This document shows, in pieces, positions 8,410 through 18,233 of a DNA stretch of 64,000 bases. The DNA is from Streptomyces sp. 378. GTDB taxonomy: Bacteria > Actinomycetota > Actinomycetes > Streptomycetales > Streptomycetaceae. The position numbers and the translations under genes were made by a program. Numbering within the stretch: position 1 is the first letter of the stretch; the number at the start of each line of letters is the position of its first letter. The stretch spans positions 121,333 to 185,332 of the forward strand of contig NZ_JASKMS010000017.1 of the NCBI RefSeq assembly GCF_030124145.1. Direction: 5' to 3'. The notes below the pieces were generated by a model. That model was not told the DNA's origin. It ran no database searches and saw only the letters and a program-made list of their open reading frames with translations.

Positions 8410-8434
8410 CCCGTATCCGCCCTGGAGTCTGTCC

Positions 8435-10033
<1,599 letters not shown>

Positions 10034-10368
10034 TCGAATGCGTGATCAACGGCGTATGGATCATTCGGCCCAGCGGTGATCCATCATCTGTGTGAGATCT
10101 CCTCGTACCGAGGTGTGTCCTACATCGATTTCGCGGCCGAGCCCCCGATTCTCCGGGGCTCGGCCGCGCCGCCTTTCTGACCTGGCCTTTTCCTCCACCA
10201 TCCGTTCGGTCGTACGGACAGCGCCCTCCGGAATTCCGCATTCCGGATGTGGGGGTGTGCTCCTGTCGTCACAACCTTGTCTCACGGACCTTGCCGAATG
10301 GGTGGCCATGACGGCCCGGAGGGGTGATCATGAGGAGACCAGAGCGCACTTCCCATGAGGAGGCACGG
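10034..10368. other. Intergenic region with several perfect inverted repeats
   Basis: No gene is seen. The region contains ATGGATCA (10056-10063) facing TGATCCAT (10077-10084), the strong hairpin described separately, and TCCGGAAT (10227-10234) facing ATTCCGGA (10240-10247). The last pair may be an operator for the HTH gene that follows. Confidence 0.5.
10132..10168 (+). terminator. Strong GC hairpin terminator after ABC-F gene
   Basis: A perfect 14-bp stem (10132-10145 with 10155-10168) with a 9-base loop, about 100 bases after the ABC-F stop. Confidence 0.8.
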
Positions 10369-10587
10369 GTGGCCGAGACTCTGAAGAAGGGCAGCCGGGT
10401 GACCGGCGCCGCGCGCGACAAGCTCGCGGCAGACCTGAAGAAGAAGTACGACGCCGGTGCGAGCATCCGGGCGTTGGCCGAGGAGACCGGCCGCTCGTAT
10501 GGCTTTGTGCACCGCATGCTCAGTGAGTCGGGTGTCACGCTCCGAGGGCGTGGCGGGGCGACCCGGGGCAAAAAGGCCACGGCCTGA
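10369..10587 (+). CDS. Small helix-turn-helix protein
   Basis: A 72-residue basic protein. A helix-turn-helix is visible at roughly residues 28-58: YDAGASIRALAEETGRSYGF followed by VHRMLSESGV. A Lys/Arg/Gly-rich tail (RGRGGATRGKKATA) follows. The GTG at 10369 has an excellent GAGGAGG ribosome site; a longer frame from 10324 would place that site inside the gene. This type is widespread and highly conserved in Streptomyces but I know of no defined target. A perfect inverted repeat upstream could be its own operator. Confidence 0.88.
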   Translation: MAETLKKGSRVTGAARDKLAADLKKKYDAGASIRALAEETGRSYGFVHRMLSESGVTLRGRGGATRGKKATA

Positions 10588-10589
10588 CC

Positions 10590-10625
10590 CCGGGTGGCCC
10601 CTCGGCTTCGATGGTGGCCACCCGG
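10590..10625 (+). terminator. Hairpin after the HTH gene
   Basis: CCGGGTGGCC (10590-10599) pairs with GGCCACCCGG (10616-10625), starting two bases after the HTH stop codon. Confidence 0.7.
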
Positions 10626-10736
10626 TCGGTCGTCTGATCGGCCGGGTGGTTACTGTGCAGTCACTTAAGCGTGGCCTGCTACGGCGGTGAAGCCGTCGTA
10701 CGGCACGAAGGCGACCGCACACATCGGAGGCGTCCC

Positions 10737-11540
10737 ATGGCTTCGCCCGACCAGGACCTCGTTCCCGTACTCGACAAGGACGGCGTACGGCTCACCGTCG
10801 ACGACGCGATCGCCACGGTGACGCTGACCAACCCGGCCAAGCGCAACGCGCAGAGCCCCGCTCTGTGGCGCGCGCTGACCGAGGCCGGGCGGCGGCTGCC
10901 GGGCACCGTCCGCGTCGTGGTGCTGCGGGGCGAGGGCACGTCCTTCTCGGCCGGGCTCGACCGGCAGGCGTTCACGCCCGAGGGCTTCGACGGCGAACCG
11001 TCGTTCATCGACCTCGCGCGCGGCGCGGACGCCGAGTTGGACGCGACCATCGCCGAATACCAGGAGGCGTTCACCTGGTGGCGGCGCAGCGACATCGTCT
11101 CCGTCGCCGCTGTCCAGGGGCATGCCATCGGGGCGGGCTTCCAGCTCGCCCTCGCCTGCGACCTGCGCGTCGTCGCCGACGACGTGCAGTTCGCCATGCG
11201 CGAGACCAGCCTCGGGCTCGTGCCCGACCTGACGGGCACGCACCCGCTGGTGGGACTCGTCGGATACGCCCGCGCGCTGGAGATCTGTGTGACCGGGCGC
11301 TTCGTCATGGCCGAGGAGGCCGTGAACACCGGTCTCGCGAACCTCGCCGTGCCCGCCGACCAGCTCGACGCCACCGTCCGCGACCTCGTCTCGGCCGTGC
11401 TCGCCGCGCCCCGTGACGCGGTCGTCGAGACCAAGGCCCTGCTGCGCGGCGCCCAGGACCGCACCTACGAGGAGCAGCGCGCGGCGGAGCGTCAGTCCCA
11501 GGCCCGCCGGCTGCGGGACCTCGCGGGCATCGGGGACTGA
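10737..11540 (+). CDS. Enoyl-CoA hydratase/isomerase family protein
   Basis: A 267-residue crotonase-fold protein. The oxyanion-hole elements are visible as EGTSFSAGLDRQAF and AVQGHAIGAGFQLALACDLR. The typical catalytic Glu region reads MRETSLGLVPDLTGTHPL, where only one of the two canonical glutamates (E in RETSLG) is evident and the second position looks like Asp/Thr; hydratase specificity is therefore uncertain. The ATG at 10737 has CGGAGG seven bases upstream. Likely role: beta-oxidation or a related acyl-CoA reaction. It ends 27 bases from a convergent gene. Confidence 0.9.
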   Translation: MASPDQDLVPVLDKDGVRLTVDDAIATVTLTNPAKRNAQSPALWRALTEAGRRLPGTVRVVVLRGEGTSFSAGLDRQAFTPEGFDGEPSFIDLARGADAELDATIAEYQEAFTWWRRSDIVSVAAVQGHAIGAGFQLALACDLRVVADDVQFAMRETSLGLVPDLTGTHPLVGLVGYARALEICVTGRFVMAEEAVNTGLANLAVPADQLDATVRDLVSAVLAAPRDAVVETKALLRGAQDRTYEEQRAAERQSQARRLRDLAGIGD

Positions 11541-11567
11541 GAGCGGCCTCACCGGACGGGAGCGCGG

Positions 11568-12287
11568 TCAGCCGATCGCGCTCACCACGACCGCCACCGT
11601 CGGGTGATCCGGCAGCACCCTCCTGACCGCCGTCCGGACCTCGCGGGCCACGTCCCTGGCCCGCTGGTCCGCACCCACCGCCAGCTCCAGCCGGACATGG
11701 CGGTGCGGTAGCGCGGCCTCCTCGCCGGGGCGTTCCTCGATGTGCACGGGGTGGCCCAGCGTGCCGGTCAGATGGAGCACGCCCTGGACTCCGAGCGCGG
11801 CGGCGGCCACCCGGGCCTCGTCGCCGCCCTCGGCCCGCGCGGCACCCGCCGGTTCGGGAAGCGGCGCGGCGGGCCCCGCCCCAGCCGGCTCCTGATCGCC
11901 CAGCAGCCCCGTCACCCGCAGATCCACCTCCGTCACCGCCAGCCCGAGCCGGGTCGCTGCGGTCGCCAGCGTCGCCCGCAGCAGGGAGGCCGTCGCCGGC
12001 AACGGCTGCGCGGCCGTCGCCGCGAACTCCGCCGTCACCCGCAGCGGCCCCGGCGGCAGGGCGCTCGGCGGAGCGGGTACGGCCGGCTCCGCGGTGTCCT
12101 CCGTGTCGCAGAGCGCGACACGGAGCGCGGCCAGGCGTACGCCCGGCGCGTCCCACGCCGCGCTCCGCAGCACCGCCTCGGCTGCCCCCTCCGCGATCCA
12201 CGCGCCGTCCCGCGCGTCACCCAGCGGCAGCAGCCTGCCGATTCCCAGCTGATGTCTCACTGCCTGCGTCCATCGATCGGCCGTCAT
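11568..12287 (-). CDS. Uncharacterised protein divergent from the Asp23 cluster
   Basis: A 239-residue Ala-rich protein. The C-terminal part (HVRLELAVGADQRARDVAREVRTAVRRVLPDHPTVAVVVSAIG) has the alternating strand-helix pattern and spacing of the Asp23/Gls24 fold, so it may be a distant member. A Pro/Ala-rich low-complexity stretch divides it at about residues 135-160. The start is uncertain: ATG 12287 has GGAGGA almost touching it, and another ATG lies at 12305. It diverges from the Asp23 operon and probably shares its promoter region. Confidence 0.72.
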   Translation of the reverse strand: MTADRWTQAVRHQLGIGRLLPLGDARDGAWIAEGAAEAVLRSAAWDAPGVRLAALRVALCDTEDTAEPAVPAPPSALPPGPLRVTAEFAATAAQPLPATASLLRATLATAATRLGLAVTEVDLRVTGLLGDQEPAGAGPAAPLPEPAGAARAEGGDEARVAAAALGVQGVLHLTGTLGHPVHIEERPGEEAALPHRHVRLELAVGADQRARDVAREVRTAVRRVLPDHPTVAVVVSAIG

Positions 12288-12374
12288 TCCTCCAGCCTGC
12301 CGCATCAGAGGCGCGCTTCCGCGTAACCGTGCTTACGGTGGTGCCAGGACGACGACCGAAAGGGACGTACGGCG

Positions 12375-12848
12375 ATGACTGACATGACCGACAACCGGGG
12401 CGGGGAATCCGAGACGCCGACGGCGCGCAGGAGCCCGCTGGTCAAGCGCGGTGGTGGTGACCCGGCTTCCCGGGGCCGGACGACCATCGCGGACGGCGTG
12501 GTGGAGAAGATCGCCGGGATGGCCGCCCGTGACGTCGACGGCGTACACGCCATGGGCAGCGGCCTGTCCCGCACCTTCGGCGCCGTGCGCGACCGCGTAC
12601 CCGGCGGCCAGAAGTCGGTGACGCGCGGTGTGAAGGCCGAGGTCGGCGAGGTGCAGGCGGCCCTCGACCTGGAGATCGTCGTCGAGTACGGCGTGTCGAT
12701 CGCCGATCTGGCCCGCGACGTACGGGAGAACGTCATCACCGCCGTGGAGCGGATGACCGGCCTGGAGGTCGTCGAGGTCAACATCGCGGTGAGCGACGTG
12801 AAGCTGCCGGACGAGGAGGAAGAGGAACCGGAGCGCCGGATCCAGTGA
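12375..12848 (+). CDS. Asp23/Gls24 family envelope stress protein
   Basis: A 157-residue protein. After a polar N-terminus, the Asp23 domain starts at RGRTTIADGVVEKIAGMAARDVDGV, followed by LDLEIVVEYGVSIADLARDVRENV and an acidic tail (DEEEEEPERR). In Firmicutes Asp23 is held at the membrane by AmaP. Here a DUF2273 protein, a second Asp23 protein, a membrane protein and an AmaP-like anchor follow as one operon, supporting the same role. First gene of the cluster. Confidence 0.9.
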   Translation: MTDMTDNRGGESETPTARRSPLVKRGGGDPASRGRTTIADGVVEKIAGMAARDVDGVHAMGSGLSRTFGAVRDRVPGGQKSVTRGVKAEVGEVQAALDLEIVVEYGVSIADLARDVRENVITAVERMTGLEVVEVNIAVSDVKLPDEEEEEPERRIQ

Positions 12849-12893
12849 GGTACGGGCATCGGACGGCACAACGGCTGAGGAGCTGAGGAGCGC

Positions 12894-13076
12894 ATGAGTA
12901 TGGCCGTGGTCGGCATGATCGCCGGCATGGCGCTGGCCTTCGCCGGATATTTCGGTGGATTCGGTGCCTTTCTGCTGGTGGCGGCACTGGGCGCCGTCGG
13001 CTTCGTCGTCGGGCGGTTCCTGGACGGGGACATGGACCTCGGCGACTTCTTCCGTCCCCGTGAACGGCGGCGGTGA
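12894..13076 (+). CDS. DUF2273-type small membrane protein
   Basis: A 60-residue protein with one or two tightly packed hydrophobic segments (residues about 3-40) and a charged tail (DLGDFFRPRERRR). DUF2273 proteins accompany Asp23 and AmaP genes. GAGGAG precedes the ATG and the stop overlaps the next GTG start (GTGA), showing coupled translation. Confidence 0.85.
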   Translation: MSMAVVGMIAGMALAFAGYFGGFGAFLLVAALGAVGFVVGRFLDGDMDLGDFFRPRERRR

Positions 13077-13456
13077 CGCCGGTGAGCACGGGGACCGGTG
13101 AGCTCGACAGACCTCGCACCGTCGTCCCGCCGGGCGAGCGCGGGGCGACCCGGATCGCCGACCGGGTGGTCGCGAAGATCGCCTCGCAGGCGGCCCACGA
13201 GGCCGTGGGCACGCTGCCGCCCGACGCCGACCGGCCGTCCGCGTCGGTCGTCGTCCACCACGAGGTCGCCCACGTCCGGGTCCACATCGAACTCGACTAC
13301 CCGTGCGACATCGGCGCCCGCTGCCGCGAGGTGCGTCACCAAGTCGTCGAGCGGGTGGGTTCCTTGGCGGGCATGCAGGTGCCGGAGGTCGTCGTCCACG
13401 TGGAGCGGCTGCATCTGGCCGCGGCGCCCGGCGCGGTGGAGGGGAGGACGCGATGA
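13073..13456 (+). CDS. Second Asp23/Gls24 family protein
   Basis: A 127-residue protein with the domain start RGATRIADRVVAKIASQAAHEAVG and the later strand-helix block VRVHIELDYPCDIGARCREVRHQVVERV. It is shorter than the first copy and lacks the acidic tail. It starts on the GTGA overlap with the DUF2273 gene and overlaps the following ATG by four bases (ATGA). Confidence 0.88.
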   Translation: MTPVSTGTGELDRPRTVVPPGERGATRIADRVVAKIASQAAHEAVGTLPPDADRPSASVVVHHEVAHVRVHIELDYPCDIGARCREVRHQVVERVGSLAGMQVPEVVVHVERLHLAAAPGAVEGRTR

Positions 13457-14148
13457 GCGAACCCGAGGGCACACAGCCCCCCGAGGGCACCACACAGCGT
13501 CTGCCCGTCCTCGGCCGGCAGGAGACGGAGAACGGCGACGGACCCGGCCGTTCCCCGACGCCGGCCGCCGAGGGACGACCGTCGGCGGCCCGGGACGAGG
13601 ACGGCCGCGCGGGCCGCTTCTGGTCGGCACGCCGTGTCGCCGCGGGCATCGTCGCCCTGCTGCTCCTGGGCCTTGCCGGGCTGTTCCTCTACGACGTCGT
13701 CTCCGTGCGCGCCGGCAGGCCCGGCATGTACTGGCGCCGGGAACTGGCCCGGCAGCTCGCCGAACGGCCCCTCGACGACACCTGGGTGCGCGTCGGCGCA
13801 GGGGTGGCCGCCGCCCTCGGTCTGTGGCTGCTGATCCTGGCCGTCACACCCGGCCTGCGGGCCGTGCTCCCGATGCGGCGCACACACGCCGACGTACGCG
13901 CCGGACTGCACCGGGCCGCCGCCGAGACCGCGCTGCGGGACCGGGCCGTGGAGGTGGCCGGTGTGCAGTCCGCGGAGGCCCGGGTGCGCCGCCGGAGGGC
14001 GAAAGTCCGCGCCGTGTCGCACTTCCGGGCACTGGACGACGTACGAACCGATCTGGACGCCGTGCTCGGCGACGCGGTGAACGGCCTGGGGCTGTCCAAG
14101 CCGCCCTCGCTGTCGGTACGCGTCCGACGGCCCGGCCGGAAGGGGTGA
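13453..14148 (+). CDS. DUF6286-like membrane protein of the Asp23 operon
   Basis: A 231-residue protein. A disordered Gly/Pro/Glu-rich N-terminus of about 55 residues is followed by two membrane segments (about 62-80 and 110-132). A C-terminal cytoplasmic domain then shows an Asp23-like helix-strand pattern (HRAAAETALRDRAVEVAGV to PPSLSVRVRRPGRKG). GGAGGACGCG precedes the ATG. Family name from memory of similar Streptomyces operons; a structural role in anchoring Asp23 proteins is inferred. Confidence 0.82.
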   Translation: MSEPEGTQPPEGTTQRLPVLGRQETENGDGPGRSPTPAAEGRPSAARDEDGRAGRFWSARRVAAGIVALLLLGLAGLFLYDVVSVRAGRPGMYWRRELARQLAERPLDDTWVRVGAGVAAALGLWLLILAVTPGLRAVLPMRRTHADVRAGLHRAAAETALRDRAVEVAGVQSAEARVRRRRAKVRAVSHFRALDDVRTDLDAVLGDAVNGLGLSKPPSLSVRVRRPGRKG

Positions 14149-14153
14149 GAGCG

Positions 14154-14732
14154 GTGCTCAGGAGCGTCAACCGCGTGTTCCTCGGGCTGATCGGCCTGAT
14201 CCTGCTGGTGCTGGGCGGCTCCGTCCTCGCCGTCGGCCTCGGCGCCCCGGTGCCCTCGTGGTGGATCCACGACAGCGAGCACGACGTGCTGCTGAGCGAC
14301 GCCGAGCGCACCCGCTGGCGTGACGACGGCTGGTGGTGGCCGGTCGTCATCGCCGCCCTCGCGGCCCTGCTGCTGCTCGCCCTGTGGTGGCTCGTCGCCG
14401 TGCTGCGCCGACGCCGCCTGGCCGAGGTCCTCGTCGACACCGGCGACGGTGAGGGAGCGCTGCTGCGGGGCCGGGCCCTGGAGGACGTCCTCACCGGGGA
14501 GGCGACCCGCGTCGACGGTGTGGACGGGGCCCATGCTCATCTCAAGGGCCGCCGCAGCGCCCCCGAGGCCCATGTACGCCTCGCACTGGAACCGCACGTG
14601 GACCCGGGGGCGGTCCTGAACGACTTCACGACCGGTGCCCTGACCCATGCCAGGGCGTCGGCGGGCCTTGCGTCACTTCCGGTGGAAGTGCGGCTGAAGG
14701 GCGTCAAGCGCGGTACGGAACGGGTGAGTTGA
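14154..14732 (+). CDS. amaP: AmaP-type alkaline shock response membrane anchor protein
   Basis: A 192-residue protein. Membrane segment 1 (about 8-30, VFLGLIGLILLVLGGSVLAV), an extracytoplasmic loop, and membrane segment 2 (about 64-85) are followed by a cytoplasmic domain that again has Asp23-like ending GLASLPVEVRLKGVKRG. This two-TM plus domain layout is that of AmaP. The GTG at 14154 is preferred because GGAAGGGG sits 8-10 bases upstream; GTG 14145, overlapping the previous stop, is the alternative. Ends 8 bases before a convergent SDR gene. Confidence 0.82.
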   Translation: MLRSVNRVFLGLIGLILLVLGGSVLAVGLGAPVPSWWIHDSEHDVLLSDAERTRWRDDGWWWPVVIAALAALLLLALWWLVAVLRRRRLAEVLVDTGDGEGALLRGRALEDVLTGEATRVDGVDGAHAHLKGRRSAPEAHVRLALEPHVDPGAVLNDFTTGALTHARASAGLASLPVEVRLKGVKRGTERVS

Positions 14733-14740
14733 GCGCGGCG

Positions 14741-15496
14741 TCAGAATCCGTGCCGCGCGCCGCCGTCGACCGGCACCATGACCCCGGTCAGATACGACGC
14801 CGCCGGTGACATCAGGAACGCCGCCACCCGCCCGAACTCCTCCGGCGCCCCGTACCGCCGCAGCGGAATGCGGGACTCCGAAGCCGCCCGGGTCGCCTCG
14901 GGGTCCGCCGACAGCGCGTCCAACTGCCGTACCCGGTCGGTGTCGATCCGGCCGGGCAGGACACCGACCACCCGGATACCGCGCGGCCCCAGCTCGTCGG
15001 AGAGCGACTTGGCGAAGCCCGCCAGCCCCGGCCGCAGCCCGTTCGAGATGGTCAGCCCCGGAATCGGCTCGTACACCGACCCCGACAGCACGAACCCGAT
15101 GACACCCCCGGCCTCCATCTCGGTGGCCGCGGCGCGAGCCAGCCGTACCGCGCCGAGGAACACCGACTCGAACGCCGTCTGCCACTGCTCGTCCGTGTTG
15201 TCGGCGACGAACCCGGCCGGCGGCCCGCCCACGCTGACGAGGACGCCGTTGAAACGGCCGAAGTGCTCCCGCGCGGCCCCGATCAGCCGGGCCGCCGCCT
15301 CCGGGTCGGCGTTGTCGACGGCGACCCCGACCGCGTTCGGTCCCAGTTCGGCCGCCGCCTCGGCCACGCTCTTCTCGTCCCGCCCCGAGACGACCACCTT
15401 CGCCCCGTCCGCGACGAGCTCGCGCGCGGTGGCGTTGCCGAGGCCGCGGGTGGCCCCGGTGACGACGTACACCCGGTCCTTCAGTCCAAGATCCAT
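14741..15496 (-). CDS. Short-chain dehydrogenase/reductase with atypical active site
   Basis: A 251-residue SDR. The Rossmann motif is VVTGATRGLGNATA, NxD-type nucleotide features are near VAVDNADPE, and the C-terminus VMVPVDGGARHGF is FabG-like. The catalytic Ser is in VLSGSVYEP, and Lys is in GLAGFAKSLSDELG. However, the residue four before that Lys is not Tyr: the segment reads ISNGLRPGLAGFAK. A known divergent SDR subgroup shows this. Reductase activity is therefore not assured. Downstream of the GH15 gene on the same strand. Confidence 0.87.
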   Translation of the reverse strand: MDLGLKDRVYVVTGATRGLGNATARELVADGAKVVVSGRDEKSVAEAAAELGPNAVGVAVDNADPEAAARLIGAAREHFGRFNGVLVSVGGPPAGFVADNTDEQWQTAFESVFLGAVRLARAAATEMEAGGVIGFVLSGSVYEPIPGLTISNGLRPGLAGFAKSLSDELGPRGIRVVGVLPGRIDTDRVRQLDALSADPEATRAASESRIPLRRYGAPEEFGRVAAFLMSPAASYLTGVMVPVDGGARHGF

Positions 15497-15501
15497 GGCC
15501 C

Positions 15502-17319
15502 CTATCCTGCCCCGTCCTCACCGAACAGGGCGAGGGCGGTGTTCACCAGGCCGATGTGGCTGAACGCCTGGGGGAAGTTGCCGAGCTGCCGGCCGGTCAC
15601 CGGGTCGAACTCCTCGGACAGCAGCCCGACGTCGTTGGCGTGCCCCACCAGCCGCTCGAACAGCTCGCGGGCCTCCTTCGTACGGCCCGTCATGTGCAGC
15701 GCGTCCGCGAGCCAGAACGAGCACACCAGGAAGGCGCCCTCGCCGCCGGGCAGCCCGTCGACCTCGCCGTCGTCCGTGCTGTAGCGGCGCAGGAAGCCGC
15801 CGTGGCTCAGCTCTTCGCGGACCGCTTCGATCGTGCCGATCACCCGCGGATCGTCCGGCGGCAGGAAGCCGACACGCGGGATGAGCAGCAGCGCGGCGTC
15901 CAGTTCGCGCGAGCCGTAGGACTGCGTGAAGGTGTTGCGTTCCGCGTCGTAGCCCTTTTCACACACCTCCTGGTGCACCTCGTCGCGCAGGGCGCGCCAG
16001 CCGTCGGGGTCGCCGCTCAGTTCCGGATGGCGCTCCAGGGTGCGTACGGCGCGGTCGGCGGCCACCCACACCATCACCTTCGAGTGCACGAACTGGCGAC
16101 GGCCGCCGCGTACCTCCCACAGCCCCTCGTCCGGCTGCCGCCAGTGGGTCCGCAGGAAGTCCAGCAGGGCCGTCTGCAGCGCCCACACGTCCGGCTGGGG
16201 CGACAGGCCCGACTCACGGGCCAGGGACAGGGAGTCCATGACCTCGCCGTAGACGTCCAGCTGGAGCTGGTTCACGGCGTCGTTGCCGATGCGCACGGGG
16301 GCCGACCCGTCGAAACCGGAGAGCCACGGCAGCTCGAACTCGGGCAGCCGTCGTTCACCCGCCAGGCCGTACATGATCTGCAGATCGGCGGGATCGCCCG
16401 CGACGGCGCGCAGCAGCCAGTTCCGCCAGGCCTCGGCCTCCTCCTGGTAGCCCGCCGCGAGCAGCGCGTTCAGGGTGAGGGTGGAGTCGCGCAGCCAGCA
16501 GTAGCGGTAGTCCCAGTTGCGTACCCCGCCCGGCTCCTCCGGCAGCGAGGTCGTGGGGGCGGCGACGATGCCGCCGGTGGGGGAGTAGGTGAGCGCCTTG
16601 AGCGTGATCAGGGAGCGGACGACGGCGTCCCGGTGGGGGCCGTGGTAGCGGCAGCGCGAGACCCAGGCCCGCCAGTCCTCCACGCTGTGGCGCAACGCGT
16701 CGTACGGGTCGACGAGCGGGGGGCGCTCCTCGTGGGAGGGGTGCCACGTCAGGACGAAAGCGACCTTTTCTCCCTTCTTGACGGTGAACTCCGCGTGCGT
16801 GGCGAAGTCCTCGCCCCAGCTGTGCACCTCCGGCTCGCTGCGCAGCCAGGTCGAGTCCGGGCCGGCCACGGCGACGCGGTGGCCGTCGGACCGGCGCATC
16901 CAGGGGACGATCGAGCCGTAGTCGAAGCGCAGTTTGAGGACGCTGTGAAGCGTCACCTCGCCGTCGATGCCCTCGACGACGCGGACGAGGTCGGGGGCGC
17001 GGTCGCGTTGGGGCATCAGATCGGTGACCCGGACCGCCCCGTGCTCGGTCTCCCACTCGGTGTCCAGGACGAGGGTGTCGCGGCGATAGGCGCGCCGGGT
17101 GCAGCGGTCCGCCCCCACGGGGGCGATGCGCCAGTGGCCGTTGTCCTCGTCGCCGAGCATTCTCGCGAAGCAGGCGGCCGAGTCGAAGCGGGGCAGACAC
17201 AGCCAGTCGACGGATCCGTCCATGCCGACCAGGGCGGCGGTCTGTTCGTCGCCGATGAGCGCGTAGTCCTCGATATGGGGGTGCACGGAGTGCGGGTTCC
17301 CGGCAAGGCGGTCCGGCAA
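15502..17319 (-). CDS. Glycoside hydrolase family 15 protein (glucoamylase/trehalase-like)
   Basis: A 605-residue cytoplasmic protein with the bacterial GH15 layout. An N-terminal beta-sandwich domain carries IEDYALIGDEQTAALVG and GSVDWLCLPRFDS; a C-terminal (alpha/alpha)6 barrel carries NWDYRYCWLRDSTLTLNAL and LSEEFDPVTGRQLGNFPQAF, where the second catalytic Glu is expected. In actinobacteria many such proteins are trehalases; substrate not proven. The frame opens with TTG at 17319, immediately after the preceding stop, suggesting coupling. A GTG at 17286 is an alternative. Confidence 0.92.
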   Translation of the reverse strand: MPDRLAGNPHSVHPHIEDYALIGDEQTAALVGMDGSVDWLCLPRFDSAACFARMLGDEDNGHWRIAPVGADRCTRRAYRRDTLVLDTEWETEHGAVRVTDLMPQRDRAPDLVRVVEGIDGEVTLHSVLKLRFDYGSIVPWMRRSDGHRVAVAGPDSTWLRSEPEVHSWGEDFATHAEFTVKKGEKVAFVLTWHPSHEERPPLVDPYDALRHSVEDWRAWVSRCRYHGPHRDAVVRSLITLKALTYSPTGGIVAAPTTSLPEEPGGVRNWDYRYCWLRDSTLTLNALLAAGYQEEAEAWRNWLLRAVAGDPADLQIMYGLAGERRLPEFELPWLSGFDGSAPVRIGNDAVNQLQLDVYGEVMDSLSLARESGLSPQPDVWALQTALLDFLRTHWRQPDEGLWEVRGGRRQFVHSKVMVWVAADRAVRTLERHPELSGDPDGWRALRDEVHQEVCEKGYDAERNTFTQSYGSRELDAALLLIPRVGFLPPDDPRVIGTIEAVREELSHGGFLRRYSTDDGEVDGLPGGEGAFLVCSFWLADALHMTGRTKEARELFERLVGHANDVGLLSEEFDPVTGRQLGNFPQAFSHIGLVNTALALFGEDGAG

Positions 17320-17652
17320 TCAGGGCGGGGGCCGGGGGAATGACATGTTCTCGGCGGCCGGGGCGCCGGTGCCCGAGAAGATCACACCCGGGTCGGACGG
17401 GGCCTGGTTGAGCACCCACAGGCCGATCAGGGTGGCCAGCGTGAAGACGACGCTGACGAGCACGGCGAGCACGAGCCGCCGCCGGCGCTCGCGCCGCAGC
17501 CACTCGCCGCGTGCCGTGCGGTACGCGTCGGGGTCGGGAAGCACCCCGCCCGCCAGTACCCGGAGCGCCTCGCGGAGCTCCGCCTCGGTGTGGCCGTGGC
17601 CGGACCGGTCCGGACCGGTGCCACGCGACCCAGTCGCATCTCGATGCGTCAT
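17320..17652 (-). CDS. One-TM protein encoded directly after the ECF sigma factor
   Basis: A 110-residue protein. An N-terminal cytoplasmic segment with helices (HTEAELREALRVLAG, AYRTARGEWLRRERRRR), one membrane segment at about 61-81 (LVLAVLVSVVFTLATLIGLWV), and a short Pro-rich outer tail. It overlaps the sigma gene by ATGA. Position and topology are those of a membrane anti-sigma factor, but no zinc-binding HxxxCxxC motif is present, so this role is only a suggestion. Confidence 0.78.
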   Translation of the reverse strand: MTHRDATGSRGTGPDRSGHGHTEAELREALRVLAGGVLPDPDAYRTARGEWLRRERRRRLVLAVLVSVVFTLATLIGLWVLNQAPSDPGVIFSGTGAPAAENMSFPRPPP

Positions 17653-18233
17653 CGCCGGGCCTCCATCGCCTGGGTCAGGGCGGCGATGCCGCGCGCCGTG
17701 TGCGTCTTGACGGAACCTCCGGATATGCCCATCGCGGCGGCTATCTCACTCTCCTTGAGACCGAGCCAGTGCCGCAGTACCAGGGCCTCGCGCTGCCGGG
17801 GCGGCAACTGCTGGAGCGCGTCGATCAGCACGCGCTGGTCGTCCCGCAGCAGCGCGGCGTGCTCGGCGGAGGCGACCGTGTCGTCCGGCGGGTTCTCCTC
17901 GTGCCTGCGGGCGACCTGGAGGTGCCGTATCCGCATCCGCGTCAGATTGCAGACGGTGGAGCGCAGATAGGCCTCCGCCGCGGCCGCGTCCCGCAGCCGC
18001 CGCCACTTGCGGTAGATCTGGTAGTACGCCTCGGCCACCACGTTCTCCGGATCGTCGGCGCCGAGCAGGACGGCGAGGCGCAGCATCGAGGAGTAGTGCA
18101 GCTCGAAGAGGTGGGCGACACCGGCCTCGCGTTCCGGGTCGGCGGGGTCGCCGGCCGGGGGAGCGAGGGGCTCGGCCGGGGGCGGTACCGGTGCCGGCAC
18201 CGGTGGCAGCGTGGGGTTCTGTCTGCGTCTCAC
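17649..18233 (-). CDS. ECF (SigE-type) RNA polymerase sigma factor
   Basis: A 194-residue sigma-70 family protein. A Pro-rich N-terminal extension (about 35 residues) precedes region 2 (ELHYSSMLRLAVLLGADDPENVVAEAYYQIYRKW). Region 4 contains LPPRQREALVLRHWLGLKESEIAAAMGISGGSVKTHTARGI with a clear helix-turn-helix. The GTG at 18233 overlaps the symporter stop (GTGA) and the stop overlaps the next ATG, so all three are translationally coupled. An ECF factor encoded inside a transporter-hydrolase operon suggests autoregulated expression. Confidence 0.9.
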   Translation of the reverse strand: MRRRQNPTLPPVPAPVPPPAEPLAPPAGDPADPEREAGVAHLFELHYSSMLRLAVLLGADDPENVVAEAYYQIYRKWRRLRDAAAAEAYLRSTVCNLTRMRIRHLQVARRHEENPPDDTVASAEHAALLRDDQRVLIDALQQLPPRQREALVLRHWLGLKESEIAAAMGISGGSVKTHTARGIAALTQAMEARR

